A stretch of 64,000 bases of DNA from Paenalcaligenes hominis_A (GCF_041359055.1 NZ_JBGJKZ010000001.1:434001-498000); one strand, 5' to 3'. Shown: positions 16,221-25,444, counted from the stretch's first letter. The notes: a model not told the origin generated them from the sequence alone. Made by a program: numbers and translations.

Positions 16221-17215
16221 TATATGACCTTCGCATCAAGTAAATCATGCATATGTAAAGCCCCTAATAATAGCCCGTTTGCATCAGTTATCAAGACTTG
16301 ATTCAGGCGTAAGCGGTCCATGGTGTTAGCGGCCTTGATGGCTAGCTCGGTAGCAGGCAAGGTCTGAGGGTGAGGTGTCATCCCTTGTTCTACGGTTAGA
16401 TGACGTATATCGCCACAACGCGCGATAAGCCTACGTAAATCGCCATCAGTGAAAATGCCAATGGGGCGACGAGCATTGTCCATTACAATGGTCATACCCA
16501 TTCCCTTAGCTGACATTTCTGCCAGAGCATCAGTAACTAAGGTTTGGGCATTGACTAAGGGCAAGGCATCCCCTTTACGCATGATGTCATTCACATAGGT
16601 AAGCAACTGTCTACCCAGTGCCCCGCCCGGGTGCGAGCGTGCAAAGTCCTCTCGACTAAAACCACGTGCTTCTAAACAGGCAACGGCCAGCGCATCACCC
16701 AGAACTAGAGTGGCCGTAGTGCTCGAGGTGGGTGCTAGGTTTAACGGGCACGCTTCATGCGCAACATGCACATCTAAATGCAGGTCTGCATTCTGAGCCA
16801 AATCCGAGTTCTGATGACCTGTAATTGCTATAAATGGGCAGCCCAAACGTTTTGTGGTTGTCAAAACAGTTAACAGTTCACTTGCAGTACCTGAGTACGA
16901 AATGGCGATAACCACATCGTCTTTTGTGATCATGCCTAAATCACCATGGAGGGCTTCTGCAGCATGCATAAAAAAAGCAGGTGTACCCGTAGAGGCAAAG
17001 GTGGCAGCGACTTTTCGTCCTATGTGCCCCGATTTACCAATACCCGTTACTACGACGCGGCCTTTGCAGTGCAAAATACAATCCACCACCAAATAAAAAT
17101 CGTGATCCAACCGAGCCGCTAGCTCGGCCAACGCTTTGATCTCTGTGTGAAAAGTACGTTGTGCGGAGCTAAGCGCAGCATCCGACGTAAATGAAGACAA
17201 GGTGATAGAGCTCAT
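16220..17215 (-). CDS. kdsD: D-arabinose-5-phosphate isomerase KdsD
   Basis: Converts ribulose-5-phosphate to arabinose-5-phosphate, the Kdo precursor. An N-terminal SIS domain (VVTGIGKSGHIGRKVAATFASTG, then SYSGTASELLTVL) is followed by two CBS domains. The open frame reaches 17275, but ATG 17215 (MSSITLSSFTSDAAL) gives 331 residues, close to the family length. First gene of the Kdo/Lpt operon. Its promoter must lie in the 17216-17452 region, which it shares back to back with the cyd unit. Confidence 0.95.
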   Translation of the reverse strand: MSSITLSSFTSDAALSSAQRTFHTEIKALAELAARLDHDFYLVVDCILHCKGRVVVTGIGKSGHIGRKVAATFASTGTPAFFMHAAEALHGDLGMITKDDVVIAISYSGTASELLTVLTTTKRLGCPFIAITGHQNSDLAQNADLHLDVHVAHEACPLNLAPTSSTTATLVLGDALAVACLEARGFSREDFARSHPGGALGRQLLTYVNDIMRKGDALPLVNAQTLVTDALAEMSAKGMGMTIVMDNARRPIGIFTDGDLRRLIARCGDIRHLTVEQGMTPHPQTLPATELAIKAANTMDRLRLNQVLITDANGLLLGALHMHDLLDAKVI

Positions 17216-17366
17216 AACAGACAGGCAGGCATCTATTGCCATTATTTGATTGAAGTACTGAGATTTTACAATCAATTGAAGCCAGAAGGGGAAGTCTAAA
17301 TGTCTCCGTTTAGTCCAGCCACTTTTTACGCTAGCGTATCCTAAAGTCTACTAATTCTTTCTTATG

Positions 17367-17384
17367 TATCAGTAAATGTTGAAA
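17367..17384. promoter_or_regulatory. Imperfect operator copy overlapping the -35 box of the cyd promoter
   Basis: TATCAGTAAATGTTGAAA matches 13 of 18 positions of the perfect palindrome at 17424-17441. Its last six bases are the -35 box TTGAAA of the promoter called below. The two centres are 57 bp apart. Confidence 0.55.
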
Positions 17385-17407
17385 AACCTTAGAGAGAGTT
17401 ATATGAT
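17379..17407 (+). promoter_or_regulatory. Sigma-70 promoter for the cyd unit
   Basis: TTGAAA (17379-17384), 17-bp spacer, TATGAT (17402-17407). Each hexamer matches five of six consensus bases with ideal spacing. Transcription would begin near 17414, giving a leader of about 40 bases before the regulator gene. Confidence 0.7.
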
Positions 17408-17423
17408 GCTGAAAGTATTGTAA

Positions 17424-17441
17424 TTTCAGTAATTACTGAAA
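17424..17441. promoter_or_regulatory. Perfect 18-bp palindrome, probable operator
   Basis: TTTCAGTAATTACTGAAA is its own reverse complement. It lies just downstream of the predicted transcription start and ends 11 bp before the ATG of the GbsR/MarR-type regulator, the position of an autoregulatory operator. A further CTGAAA half-site is at 17409-17414. Confidence 0.7.
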
Positions 17442-17452
17442 ATTGGAAATTT

Positions 17453-18016
17453 ATGAAGTTAGACCCACAAGCTGAAAGATTTGTTCTTCACTTTGGTGAG
17501 ATGGGCGGTCGTTGGGGTGTGAACCGCACTGTCGGACAAATTTACGCGTTGTTATTTTTGTCACCCGAGCCTTTAAATGCAGAAAGTATCGCAGAGACTT
17601 TAGGTATATCTCGTTCTAATGTTTCTATGAGCTTAAAAGAACTGCAGTCCTGGCGTTTAGTGCAAATGGTGCACAAACCCAGCGATCGCCGAGAGTACTT
17701 TCAAGCGCCTGATGATGTCTGGGATATTTTCCGTGTACTGGTCGAGGAAAAGCGTAAGCGTGAAATTGATCCAACCTTAACGTTATTGCGAGGCTTGCTG
17801 CTTGAAGAGCCTCAAAATGATGGAGAGGCCTACGAACAACAACGTATTACCGATATGTTAGAGCTTATTGAGCTAGCCACTGGTTGGTTCGATGAGGTTC
17901 ATCATTTACCCCCTGAAACCTTACAAGGCCTAATGCGGTTAGGTGCTAAGGTGCAGAAAGTGTTAGGGGTGGCAGGTAGAGTGCGCAAATCAATCGGTTC
18001 AGGAGAATCCAAATGA
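17453..18016 (+). CDS. GbsR/MarR-type winged-helix regulator of the cyd operon
   Basis: 187-residue DNA-binding protein of the GbsR branch of MarR regulators. The winged-helix runs through QIYALLFLSPEPLNAESIAETLGISRSNVSMSLKEL and the wing VHKPSDRREYF. The C-terminal half is helical and probably dimerises. Its stop overlaps the cydA start (ATGA), so it is made from the same message as the oxidase. A perfect palindrome lies in its leader. It most likely controls cydABX-cydDC and itself; the signal sensed is not visible. Confidence 0.88.
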   Translation: MKLDPQAERFVLHFGEMGGRWGVNRTVGQIYALLFLSPEPLNAESIAETLGISRSNVSMSLKELQSWRLVQMVHKPSDRREYFQAPDDVWDIFRVLVEEKRKREIDPTLTLLRGLLLEEPQNDGEAYEQQRITDMLELIELATGWFDEVHHLPPETLQGLMRLGAKVQKVLGVAGRVRKSIGSGESK

Positions 18017-19581
18017 TAGATCTTGATGTAGTGACACTGTCGCGCTTGCAGTTTGCGTTGACAGCTATGTTTCACTTTATATTCGTGCCGCTAACACTGG
18101 GCTTAGCCTTTTTGCTTGCCATTATGGAAAGCGTCTATGTGATGACCGGAAAGGATATCTGGCGTCGCATGACGATGTTTTGGGGTAAGCTGTTCGGCAT
18201 TAACTTTGCTGTTGGCGTTGCGACAGGTGTGGTGATGGAGTTCCAGTTCGGTATGAACTGGTCGTACTACAGTCATTATGTGGGTGATATTTTTGGTGCG
18301 CCGCTTGCCATTGAAGGCCTAATGGCTTTCTTTATGGAAGCCACGTTTATTGGGGTCTTCTTTTTTGGCTGGAACCGCTTATCAAAAATCGGCCACCTCA
18401 TTGTGACCTGGTTGGTAGCCATCGGTGCCAACTTTTCGGCGCTTTGGATTCTTATTGCAAACGGTTGGATGCAAAACCCAACTGGGGCTCACTTCAATCC
18501 GCACACGATGCGTATGGAGCTAGAGAGCTTTGTCGATGTCATTTTTAATCCCGTTGCTCAAGCAAAATTTGTCCACACTGTTAGCTCGGGTTATACCTTA
18601 GCTGCCGTCTTTGTCTTGGGTGTTAGTGCTTGGTATGTGATGCGTGGTCGGCATTTGGAAATTGCACGACGCTCTATGGTGGTAGCTGCTAGCTTTGGCT
18701 TAGCCGGTTCCCTTTCTGTGGTGGTGTTAGGTGATGAAAGCGGTTATCTCACCACGGAACACCAAAAAATGAAAATTGCTGCGATGGAATCCATGTGGGA
18801 AACCGAGCCTGCTCCTGCTAATTTCAACTTAATCGCTATCCCTAATCAAAATGAACGGCGCAATGATTTTGCCATTGAGATTCCATGGGTTATGGGTTTA
18901 ATTGGCACGCGCTCTGTTACTGAGCCTATGCTGGGTATTAATGAGTTGGTTTCGATGGCCGAAGAGCAGATCAAAAGTGGCTTGATTGCCTACGATGCGT
19001 TGCAGACATTGCGGGATAACAAAGCAGATGCTGATGCACAGGCGTTTTTTGACGAACACTGGAAAGACCTAGGCTATGCGTTGCTGTTGAAACGCTACAC
19101 ACACGATATTCGTAATGCAACACCCGAGCAAATTGCACAAGCAGCATGGGATACCGTGCCGCAGGTTGCGCCGTTGTTCTGGACCTTCCGCATTATGGTA
19201 GGTATTGGTGTTTACCTAATTGGGTTTTTCATGGTGGCGTTTTACTTGGCCTCCAGAGATCGGATCACACATTCACCACGTTTCTTAAAGTTTGCGTTAT
19301 TTAGCATCCCGTTGCCTTGGATTGCAATTGAGTGTGGCTGGTTTGTGGCCGAATTTGGTCGTCAACCTTGGGCTATCGAAGGTGTGTTGCCAACGTATTA
19401 CGCGGCCTCTGGGTTGAGTCTGGCGGATCTAGCCATTAGTTTAAGCATTTTTATTGTGCTCTATACCATTTTGGCTATCGTGGGCGTTAAAGTCATGGTT
19501 AAGGCCATCAAACATGGCCCAGAAGATGAGCCTGCCGTGCCTGCAACTGATTTTGCGGCTGATGCTGCATTAGCCAAATAA
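18013..19581 (+). CDS. cydA: Cytochrome bd ubiquinol oxidase subunit I
   Basis: 522-residue membrane subunit that binds haems b558, b595 and d and oxidises ubiquinol. Axial ligands match E. coli CydA with a constant offset of two: His21, His188 and Met395. The Q-loop is the long type: the insert including DLGYALLLKRYTHDIRNAT resembles the E. coli enzyme and not the short-loop CIO group. The C-terminal GWFVAEFGRQPW motif is present. Overlaps the regulator by 4 bases and precedes cydB by 10 bp. Confidence 0.97.
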   Translation: MIDLDVVTLSRLQFALTAMFHFIFVPLTLGLAFLLAIMESVYVMTGKDIWRRMTMFWGKLFGINFAVGVATGVVMEFQFGMNWSYYSHYVGDIFGAPLAIEGLMAFFMEATFIGVFFFGWNRLSKIGHLIVTWLVAIGANFSALWILIANGWMQNPTGAHFNPHTMRMELESFVDVIFNPVAQAKFVHTVSSGYTLAAVFVLGVSAWYVMRGRHLEIARRSMVVAASFGLAGSLSVVVLGDESGYLTTEHQKMKIAAMESMWETEPAPANFNLIAIPNQNERRNDFAIEIPWVMGLIGTRSVTEPMLGINELVSMAEEQIKSGLIAYDALQTLRDNKADADAQAFFDEHWKDLGYALLLKRYTHDIRNATPEQIAQAAWDTVPQVAPLFWTFRIMVGIGVYLIGFFMVAFYLASRDRITHSPRFLKFALFSIPLPWIAIECGWFVAEFGRQPWAIEGVLPTYYAASGLSLADLAISLSIFIVLYTILAIVGVKVMVKAIKHGPEDEPAVPATDFAADAALAK

Positions 19582-19591
19582 GGAGTCGAAG

Positions 19592-20752
19592 ATGGAATCA
19601 CTGATATTACTTGATTACGTCACCTTGCGGCATGTCTGGTGGGTCTTGCTAGGCGTATTGTTAGTAGCCTTTGCCATCATGGATGGTGCCGATCTAGGTG
19701 TTGCCATGCTTTTGCCCCTGGTTGCTAAAACAGATGCAGAGCGCCGAGTACTCTATAACGTAATTGGTCCGGTCTGGGAAGGGAACCAAGTGTGGCTGAT
19801 TGTCGCTGGCGGGGTGATATTTGCTGCGTGGCCCTTGTTGTATGCTTTGTCCTTTTCTGGTTTTTACCTAGCCATGATGCTGCTTTTAGTCGCGCTTATC
19901 GTGCGTCCGGTAGCTATTAAATACCGCAGTAAAATTGAAAGTGTGGCGTGGCGTCGAAACTGGGATGCAATTTGGTGTGCGTCGGGGCTGGTTAGCGCCT
20001 TAGTGTTTGGCGTTGCTATAGGCAACGTTATGTTAGGCGTTCCGTTTTATTTCGAGCCAGATACGCTCCGACCTGTTTACGAAGGTAGCTTTTTTGCTTT
20101 GTTCCAACCGTTTGCCTTGTTAAGTGGTTTGCTCAGCATCTTACTTATGCTGATGCAAGGCGGGGTGGTATTAAGCTGGAAAACAGAAGGCGAGGTGGCG
20201 CGTTTAGCCACTCGCTGGGCCCGTTATGCAGGCTTAGGTGCCCTTGTTGTGTTTATTTTGGGTGGTGTTTGGATCGCCTCTTCTGTAACAGGCTATAGCC
20301 TTGATACCAGCTTAATTAATGGTAATGACGTCTCCAATCCTTTGCTAGCGACTAAAGAGATCGCTAAACAAAGTGGCGCTTGGATGTTGAACTATGAGCT
20401 AGCTCCCCTGACTTGGATAGCCCCTGTAGTGGGTGTGTTGGGTGCATTGGCAGCTGTGGTTTTAGTGGGTGGCGGTAGTTTACTGGCCGTGATTATGTCC
20501 TCACTCAGCATTGCAGGTGTGATTTTTACCTTTGGGTTTTCAACCTATCCGTTTTTGTTACCTTCGTCTTCACAGCCAGCAGCAAGCTTAACTCTTTTTG
20601 ATGCATCAGCTAGCCATTGGAGTCTGTGGGTTATGCTTTTAGTCACTGTGGTGTTTTTGCCCTTGATTATTGCTTACACCTCTTGGGTCTATAGCATTAT
20701 GCGCGGCAAAGTAACATCGGAGTCGGTTGATTCGGCCCCACACTCTTATTAA
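19592..20752 (+). CDS. cydB: Cytochrome bd ubiquinol oxidase subunit II
   Basis: 386-residue integral membrane protein, partner of CydA. The family N-terminus (VWWVLLGVLLVAFAIMDGADLGVAML) and the segment GPVWEGNQVWLIVAGGVIFAAWP are present. Multiple hydrophobic helices cover nearly the whole length. GGAG precedes ATG 19592. Followed after 11 bp by the small subunit gene cydX. Confidence 0.97.
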   Translation: MESLILLDYVTLRHVWWVLLGVLLVAFAIMDGADLGVAMLLPLVAKTDAERRVLYNVIGPVWEGNQVWLIVAGGVIFAAWPLLYALSFSGFYLAMMLLLVALIVRPVAIKYRSKIESVAWRRNWDAIWCASGLVSALVFGVAIGNVMLGVPFYFEPDTLRPVYEGSFFALFQPFALLSGLLSILLMLMQGGVVLSWKTEGEVARLATRWARYAGLGALVVFILGGVWIASSVTGYSLDTSLINGNDVSNPLLATKEIAKQSGAWMLNYELAPLTWIAPVVGVLGALAAVVLVGGGSLLAVIMSSLSIAGVIFTFGFSTYPFLLPSSSQPAASLTLFDASASHWSLWVMLLVTVVFLPLIIAYTSWVYSIMRGKVTSESVDSAPHSY

Positions 20753-20763
20753 GGAGTCATGGT

Positions 20764-20886
20764 ATGTGGTATTTTTCTTGGATTTTGGGCTTGGGTTTAG
20801 CGTGTGCTTTTTCTATATTGAATGCGATGTGGTTCGAGCTACGTGTAGTTAGCAAAAGAGAACAGGAAGCATTAACTAAACCTTAA
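20764..20886 (+). CDS. cydX: Cytochrome bd small subunit CydX
   Basis: A 40-residue protein too short for ordinary gene finding. It begins MWYFSWILGLGLACAFSILN and continues AMWFELRVVSKREQEALTKP. The single membrane helix with the leading MWYFSWILG and the following NAMW(F/Y)E are hallmarks of the CydX/CbdX family, which stabilises the bd oxidase haems. GGAG lies upstream of ATG 20764. It sits between cydB and cydD as in other Proteobacteria. Confidence 0.95.
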   Translation: MWYFSWILGLGLACAFSILNAMWFELRVVSKREQEALTKP

Positions 20887-20903
20887 CCCTCTCATCTGTG
20901 TGT

Positions 20904-22610
20904 ATGTCTAAAACTCAATCTAAATCGGAAGCTGCGGTGCAACGCCGTTGGCTTTCAGGGGTGGGGCGCCAAGCACCTACAGCCATGTTCTGGGCTGTAT
21001 GCGCACCGCTTCTAGATGGGGCTTTTATGATCATACAGGCTTGGTTCTTGGCTAACACCTTGGACCAAGCCATCCGTCTTTCTATTGCGCCCGTCCAGTT
21101 ATTAGGGGCCATGGCTACCATTGCTGGGCTTATTGTTCTACGTGCCAGTATTAATTGGTCTGGAGAGCAGGCAGCTAGCCATGCGGCTGAAACCATCAAG
21201 CTGCAAATACGGCGTCAACTTTTTGCCTTAACTCTATCTAAAGGGCCTGCCTGGTCAAAACAGCACCCCGTGGGTGCTTTAACTGTTGCTTTATTAGATC
21301 AGGTACAAGCACTGGACGGTTACTTGCAGCGTTATTTGCCTGCTTTAGTGAGTGCGGTAATTCTTCCTTTAGCTATTGCTCTGGTCGTGTTGCCGGTGGA
21401 TTGGGTGGTTGCTTTATTGTTTATTGTTACCGCTCCATTAATTCCTTTGTTTATGGCATTAATTGGTATGCGTGCCGAGGCCGCTAACCAAAAACACCAA
21501 CGTGTGCTGAGTCGCTTATCAGGGGTTTTTTCCGATCGAATTCGTGGCTTATTTACCTTAGCTTTGTTAGGGCGCACCTCAGACGAGGTACGTTCAGTAC
21601 GCTCAGCTAGCGTAGCGTTAAGCCAAACCACTATGAAAGTTTTGCGTATTGCATTTCTTTCATCCGCCGTGCTTGAGCTCTTTGCCGCTTTAGGGGTAGC
21701 GGGCGTTGCGGTCTACATCGGCCTTAGCTATTTAGGCATGTTGGGTAGTCACTTCACTGGGTTTAGTTTGCAGCATGGGCTGTTTTGTTTGCTACTGGCT
21801 CCCGAAGTCTATAACCCTTTACGTAAGCTAGCGGCTAGCTATCATGATCGGGCCACAGCTAAAGTAGCGGTTAACGCGCTGCATCAGCTGTATGAGCAGT
21901 TGCCGCTTTTAACCGAAGAGCTGCCGCTATCACCCAGCTCCCCGGTAGTGCGATTTTATGAACCGACCTCAAAGCCTTTGATTCAAGCAGAACAATTACG
22001 GCTTTGGTCGCCCAAAGGGGCACTATTACTCCAAAACACAAATTTCACCTTAAATCGTGGGCAACACGTAGCCCTCATGGGGGCGAGTGGTTTAGGTAAG
22101 ACTTCCTTTTTAGAGACTCTGGTTGGCTTACGTCCTTATGTGAAAGGGCATGTGGGGTTCAGTTGCTCCCCTACAGATGTGGTGTTGATTGGGCCTCATC
22201 CTTTTATTGGCTTAGGAACCATTGCCGAGTTTTTGCGGCGGGTACAACCCGCTGCAACAGATGAGCAATTATGGGCGGCTCTTGAGCAGGCGCAAGCGGC
22301 TCAGTTTGTGCGTCTATTGCCAAAGGGCCTGGCGACCCAGCTTGGAACGCGTGGTCACGGTTTATCCGGAGGTCAAGCACACCGATTAGCCTTAGCGCGA
22401 TTATTTTTAACGGACCCTGCCGTGATTTTACTGGATGAACCTACCGCGCATTTAGACAGCACCACTCGTGATCAGGTCTTAGCTGCTATTTTGCGCTTTG
22501 CTCAACAACGCTGCCTAATCATCGCAACGCATGACCCAGAGGTGGCTGTTCAGTTAGGGCAGGTGTGGGAATTAGAGAACCAACAGTTGCTGCAGCGAGA
22601 CGCCTTATGA
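20904..22610 (+). CDS. cydD: Thiol ABC exporter ATP-binding/permease subunit CydD
   Basis: Half-transporter that with CydC exports glutathione or cysteine (and affects haem handling), needed for assembly of cytochrome bd. An N-terminal six-helix membrane domain is followed by the nucleotide-binding domain with Walker A GASGLGKT, signature LSGGQAHRLALARL and Walker B ILLDEPTAHLD. An in-frame GTG at 20898 precedes ATG 20904; I choose the ATG. The stop overlaps cydC (ATGA). Order first-in-pair matches E. coli cydD. Confidence 0.95.
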   Translation: MSKTQSKSEAAVQRRWLSGVGRQAPTAMFWAVCAPLLDGAFMIIQAWFLANTLDQAIRLSIAPVQLLGAMATIAGLIVLRASINWSGEQAASHAAETIKLQIRRQLFALTLSKGPAWSKQHPVGALTVALLDQVQALDGYLQRYLPALVSAVILPLAIALVVLPVDWVVALLFIVTAPLIPLFMALIGMRAEAANQKHQRVLSRLSGVFSDRIRGLFTLALLGRTSDEVRSVRSASVALSQTTMKVLRIAFLSSAVLELFAALGVAGVAVYIGLSYLGMLGSHFTGFSLQHGLFCLLLAPEVYNPLRKLAASYHDRATAKVAVNALHQLYEQLPLLTEELPLSPSSPVVRFYEPTSKPLIQAEQLRLWSPKGALLLQNTNFTLNRGQHVALMGASGLGKTSFLETLVGLRPYVKGHVGFSCSPTDVVLIGPHPFIGLGTIAEFLRRVQPAATDEQLWAALEQAQAAQFVRLLPKGLATQLGTRGHGLSGGQAHRLALARLFLTDPAVILLDEPTAHLDSTTRDQVLAAILRFAQQRCLIIATHDPEVAVQLGQVWELENQQLLQRDAL

Positions 22611-24271
22611 AGCTATGGTGGCAGTTAGCAGGTCCATGGGTTAAACAGCATTGGCGACTTGTGCTCTTGGCGTTGTGCTTGGCTTTATCAACCGTATTCG
22701 CCGGCATTGGTTTATTGTCAGTAGCTGGATGGTTTTTAACCGGTGCTTTTCTTGCGGGCAGTACATTAAGTTTTAATTTGTTTGCCCCGTCAGCCTTAGT
22801 GCGCGGTTTGTCTATGTGGCGTATTGCGTCAAGGTATGCCGAGCGCATTGTGGGCCATCACGTCACTTTAGACTTACAAGCCGAAATACGCACTCAAAGT
22901 TTTGCTCACCTTGCCAGTTTAAAACCTGCCCAATTAGCACAGTATCGTGATGGCGATTTAATTACTCGTTTAATTAATGATATTGAACGTTTAGATAGCT
23001 TTTTCTTGTTATTGGTAGCCCCTGTATTTACTGCCCTGATTTCAGGTGTGGTGTTTAGTTTGCTGATGGGGGTGGCATTACCTGTACTGGGCTGGGTGTT
23101 ATTGGTGGTGCTGTGTTTAGCTGCAGGGGTGTTGCCGTATTTGGTTGCAAAGCGCACCGCTCAAGCTGGGCAGGCGGTGCAGTTCGCTCAAGCAGAATTA
23201 CGGGCTTGGACCCATGATGCCCTAAACGCACATGCCGATTTATTGGTATTTAATGTAACCCAACAGGCCCAAGACCAGTTTGAGGATGCTGCGCAACATG
23301 TAGCAAGAGCGCAAAAGCGTTTGGCTGCTGCAACTAGTTTAGGTAATTGGCTGCAGCAGTTACTAATGGGGATGCTGGTATTAGCGCTACTATGGCTAGG
23401 AGCCAGTGCAGACAGTCAGCAAGAGCTATCTGCCCCTGTTTGGGTTGGGTTGTTATTAGGAGCCATGGGGCTATTTGAAATCATAGCGCCCATTATGCGA
23501 GGCGCTGCAGGCTTGGGCGCTGTTCATGCTGCTGCGGCTCGTTTGCAAGAGATCAATGCCTCCACACCCTCGTCACTTGAGTCTACCGTAGTCCACTATT
23601 CCTCTCTACCCGAGCAGGGCACACTACAGTTAGAACATGTCAGTCTAAGCTATGACTCAGGGGCAAAGGTGTTGGAGGACATTGATTTGGTAGTACCCCA
23701 AGGGCAACGTATTAGCATCGAAGGACTAAGTGGTAGCGGGAAAACCACATTGCTATTAGCTATTATGCACATTTACCCTCTAGCTGCTGGTCAAATACGT
23801 TATGGCGATGTGGATGTATCTCAGGTCAATCCGACCGAGCTCTATCAACGTTTTGCTTTTTTGTCACAGCACTCAGCCGTTTTTATGGGTACGGTACGCC
23901 ACAATTTATTATTAGGTGATCCTACAGCAACAGATGAGGCGCTCTGGGAGGTCTTAAAACAAGTCCGTCTAGACGAGCAAATCTCGGCGTTGGGAGGCCT
24001 AGAGAGCTGGCTAGGCGAAGGGGGGAACACGCTTTCCTCTGGTCAAGTGCGTCGGTTAAGCCTAGCACGCACTTTGTTGACATCTGCCTCGGTGTGGTTA
24101 CTCGATGAGCCAACAGCGGGGCTAGATAAAGCCACTGCAGATGCATGGTTAAAAGACTTGCATCATTTGGCTAAAAACCGTACCGTTATCATGGTCACGC
24201 ATGCTCAGATTCCAGCAGGGGTCGTGCAACATCGTTATCAACTTTCCAATGGACGTTTAATTCGTCGCTAA
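22607..24271 (+). CDS. cydC: Thiol ABC exporter ATP-binding/permease subunit CydC
   Basis: Second half-transporter of the CydDC heterodimer. Membrane domain in the first 320 residues, then nucleotide-binding domain with Walker A GLSGSGKTT, a slightly altered signature LSSGQVRRLSLARTLL (S in place of the usual second G-flanking residue) and Walker B WLLDEPTAGLD. The frame is open earlier inside cydD, but ATG 22607 overlaps the cydD stop by 4 bases and starts MKLWWQLAGPWVKQH. Last gene of the cyd unit. Confidence 0.95.
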   Translation: MKLWWQLAGPWVKQHWRLVLLALCLALSTVFAGIGLLSVAGWFLTGAFLAGSTLSFNLFAPSALVRGLSMWRIASRYAERIVGHHVTLDLQAEIRTQSFAHLASLKPAQLAQYRDGDLITRLINDIERLDSFFLLLVAPVFTALISGVVFSLLMGVALPVLGWVLLVVLCLAAGVLPYLVAKRTAQAGQAVQFAQAELRAWTHDALNAHADLLVFNVTQQAQDQFEDAAQHVARAQKRLAAATSLGNWLQQLLMGMLVLALLWLGASADSQQELSAPVWVGLLLGAMGLFEIIAPIMRGAAGLGAVHAAAARLQEINASTPSSLESTVVHYSSLPEQGTLQLEHVSLSYDSGAKVLEDIDLVVPQGQRISIEGLSGSGKTTLLLAIMHIYPLAAGQIRYGDVDVSQVNPTELYQRFAFLSQHSAVFMGTVRHNLLLGDPTATDEALWEVLKQVRLDEQISALGGLESWLGEGGNTLSSGQVRRLSLARTLLTSASVWLLDEPTAGLDKATADAWLKDLHHLAKNRTVIMVTHAQIPAGVVQHRYQLSNGRLIRR

Positions 24272-24322
24272 TAGCTTCATAGACGCTTTTAACGACGATT
24301 GTGTAAACTTATAGGTTTGCCG

Positions 24323-24350
24323 CAGGTGCATGGGGCACTTGGGCTTTTTT
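24323..24350 (+). terminator. Probable terminator after cydC
   Basis: Seven-bp stem CAGGTGC (24323-24329) with GCACTTG (24335-24341), one G-U pair, then GGC and six T. It lies between cydC and apt, just upstream of the apt start. Confidence 0.55.
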
Positions 24351-24368
24351 GTGGTTGTTACTTTTGTT

Positions 24369-24926
24369 ATGCATACTGATCCAGCTGATTATATTCGTCA
24401 AACCATACGCAGCGTGCCAAATTGGCCACACCCTGGGGTGACGTTTCGCGACATCACGCCTGTATTACAAAACCCGCAAGCGTTTAGAGTCTTAATTGAT
24501 CTTTTTGTTTATCGCTACATGCAGCAGCGCTTAGATTTAATAGCTGGTATTGATGCACGTGGTTTTATTGTTGGTTCTGTGCTGGCTTACGAGCTTAATT
24601 TGGGTTTTATTCCTGTACGTAAAAAAGGCAAACTTCCTTTTAAAACTGTTGCAGAGGATTACTCTCTCGAGTACGGCAATGCCTCAGTAGAAATTCATAC
24701 TGATTCGGTGCGTCCAGGGCAGCGCGTATTATTGATCGATGATTTAATCGCTACGGGTGGTACGATGGTTGCCGCGTCCCGTTTATTACAACGGCTCGGT
24801 GCCAACACTGTAGAGGCAGCGGCTATTATTGATTTGCCTGATCTAGGCGGGTCTCAGGCGGTACGCGACACAGGGTTATCGGTATTTACCGCTTGCACTT
24901 TTCACGAGGACGACCCAGGGAATTAA
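24369..24926 (+). CDS. apt: Adenine phosphoribosyltransferase
   Basis: Purine salvage enzyme that joins adenine to PRPP to give AMP. The PRPP loop VLLIDDLIATGGTMVAA and the family segments PGVTFRDITP and GIDARGFIVGSVLAYEL are clear. The frame opens at 24330, but ATG 24369 (MHTDPADYIRQTI) gives the normal length of 185 residues. No obvious ribosome site. A terminator follows. Confidence 0.96.
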   Translation: MHTDPADYIRQTIRSVPNWPHPGVTFRDITPVLQNPQAFRVLIDLFVYRYMQQRLDLIAGIDARGFIVGSVLAYELNLGFIPVRKKGKLPFKTVAEDYSLEYGNASVEIHTDSVRPGQRVLLIDDLIATGGTMVAASRLLQRLGANTVEAAAIIDLPDLGGSQAVRDTGLSVFTACTFHEDDPGN

Positions 24927-24948
24927 TCGCTTTAGTCCCAACCCAATC

Positions 24949-24976
24949 AAGCAGCTTTTAAGCTGCTTTCTTTTTT
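24949..24976 (+). terminator. Intrinsic terminator after apt
   Basis: Eight-bp stem AAGCAGCT (24949-24956) with AGCTGCTT (24961-24968), loop TTTA, followed by a T-rich run broken by one C. Confidence 0.85.
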
Positions 24977-24982
24977 CATTGG

Positions 24983-25444
24983 ATGTGTTTTATGTGGTAT
25001 TTAGTCATGGCTTTTACAGCGGGTGCGGGAATGGCAATGCAAGCTGCTATTAACTCTCAGCTAGGTAAAGCGCTTTTTACTCAACCTATTTATGCTGCAT
25101 TTTGGTCGTTTGTGACAGGCACTCTGTTGTTGCTGTGCATGTCAGCCGTGATAGGAAGAGGTCAGTTTATTCAGGCCTTAGGTCAAATTCCACAGCAACC
25201 CTGGTGGTATTTAACAGGGGGTATGATAGGTGCTGGGTTGGTGTTCACCAGTATTTTTTTAGCACCTAAACTGGGCGTAGCCAACATGTTGTTTTTTATG
25301 GTGTTGGGACAAATTATTTGTGGTTTGCTTATTGATCAATTTGGCCTATTGCACATGCCTGTACGAGAAATAAGCTGGAATAAGATTGTAGGGGTCATTA
25401 TTATGATCGCCGGGCTGAGTGTGTTTGTTTTTGGCAAACGCTAG
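24983..25444 (+). CDS. DMT-superfamily membrane protein (DUF606/YdcZ type)
   Basis: 153-residue integral membrane protein with about five hydrophobic helices. The pattern MAFTAGAGMAMQAAINSQLGK near the N-terminus and VLGQIICGLLIDQFGLL later fit the DUF606 branch of the drug/metabolite transporter superfamily, half-size units that usually work as dimers. ATG 24983 and ATG 24992 are both possible starts with weak ribosome sites. Substrate unknown. It stands alone between apt and the MFS gene. Confidence 0.8.
   Translation: MCFMWYLVMAFTAGAGMAMQAAINSQLGKALFTQPIYAAFWSFVTGTLLLLCMSAVIGRGQFIQALGQIPQQPWWYLTGGMIGAGLVFTSIFLAPKLGVANMLFFMVLGQIICGLLIDQFGLLHMPVREISWNKIVGVIIMIAGLSVFVFGKR

Noticed and set aside
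17260..17275. TTGAT-like sequence near the kdsD/cyd intergenic region, considered as an FNR/ANR box
   Set aside because: Only one half-site matches; the second half does not fit ATCAA.
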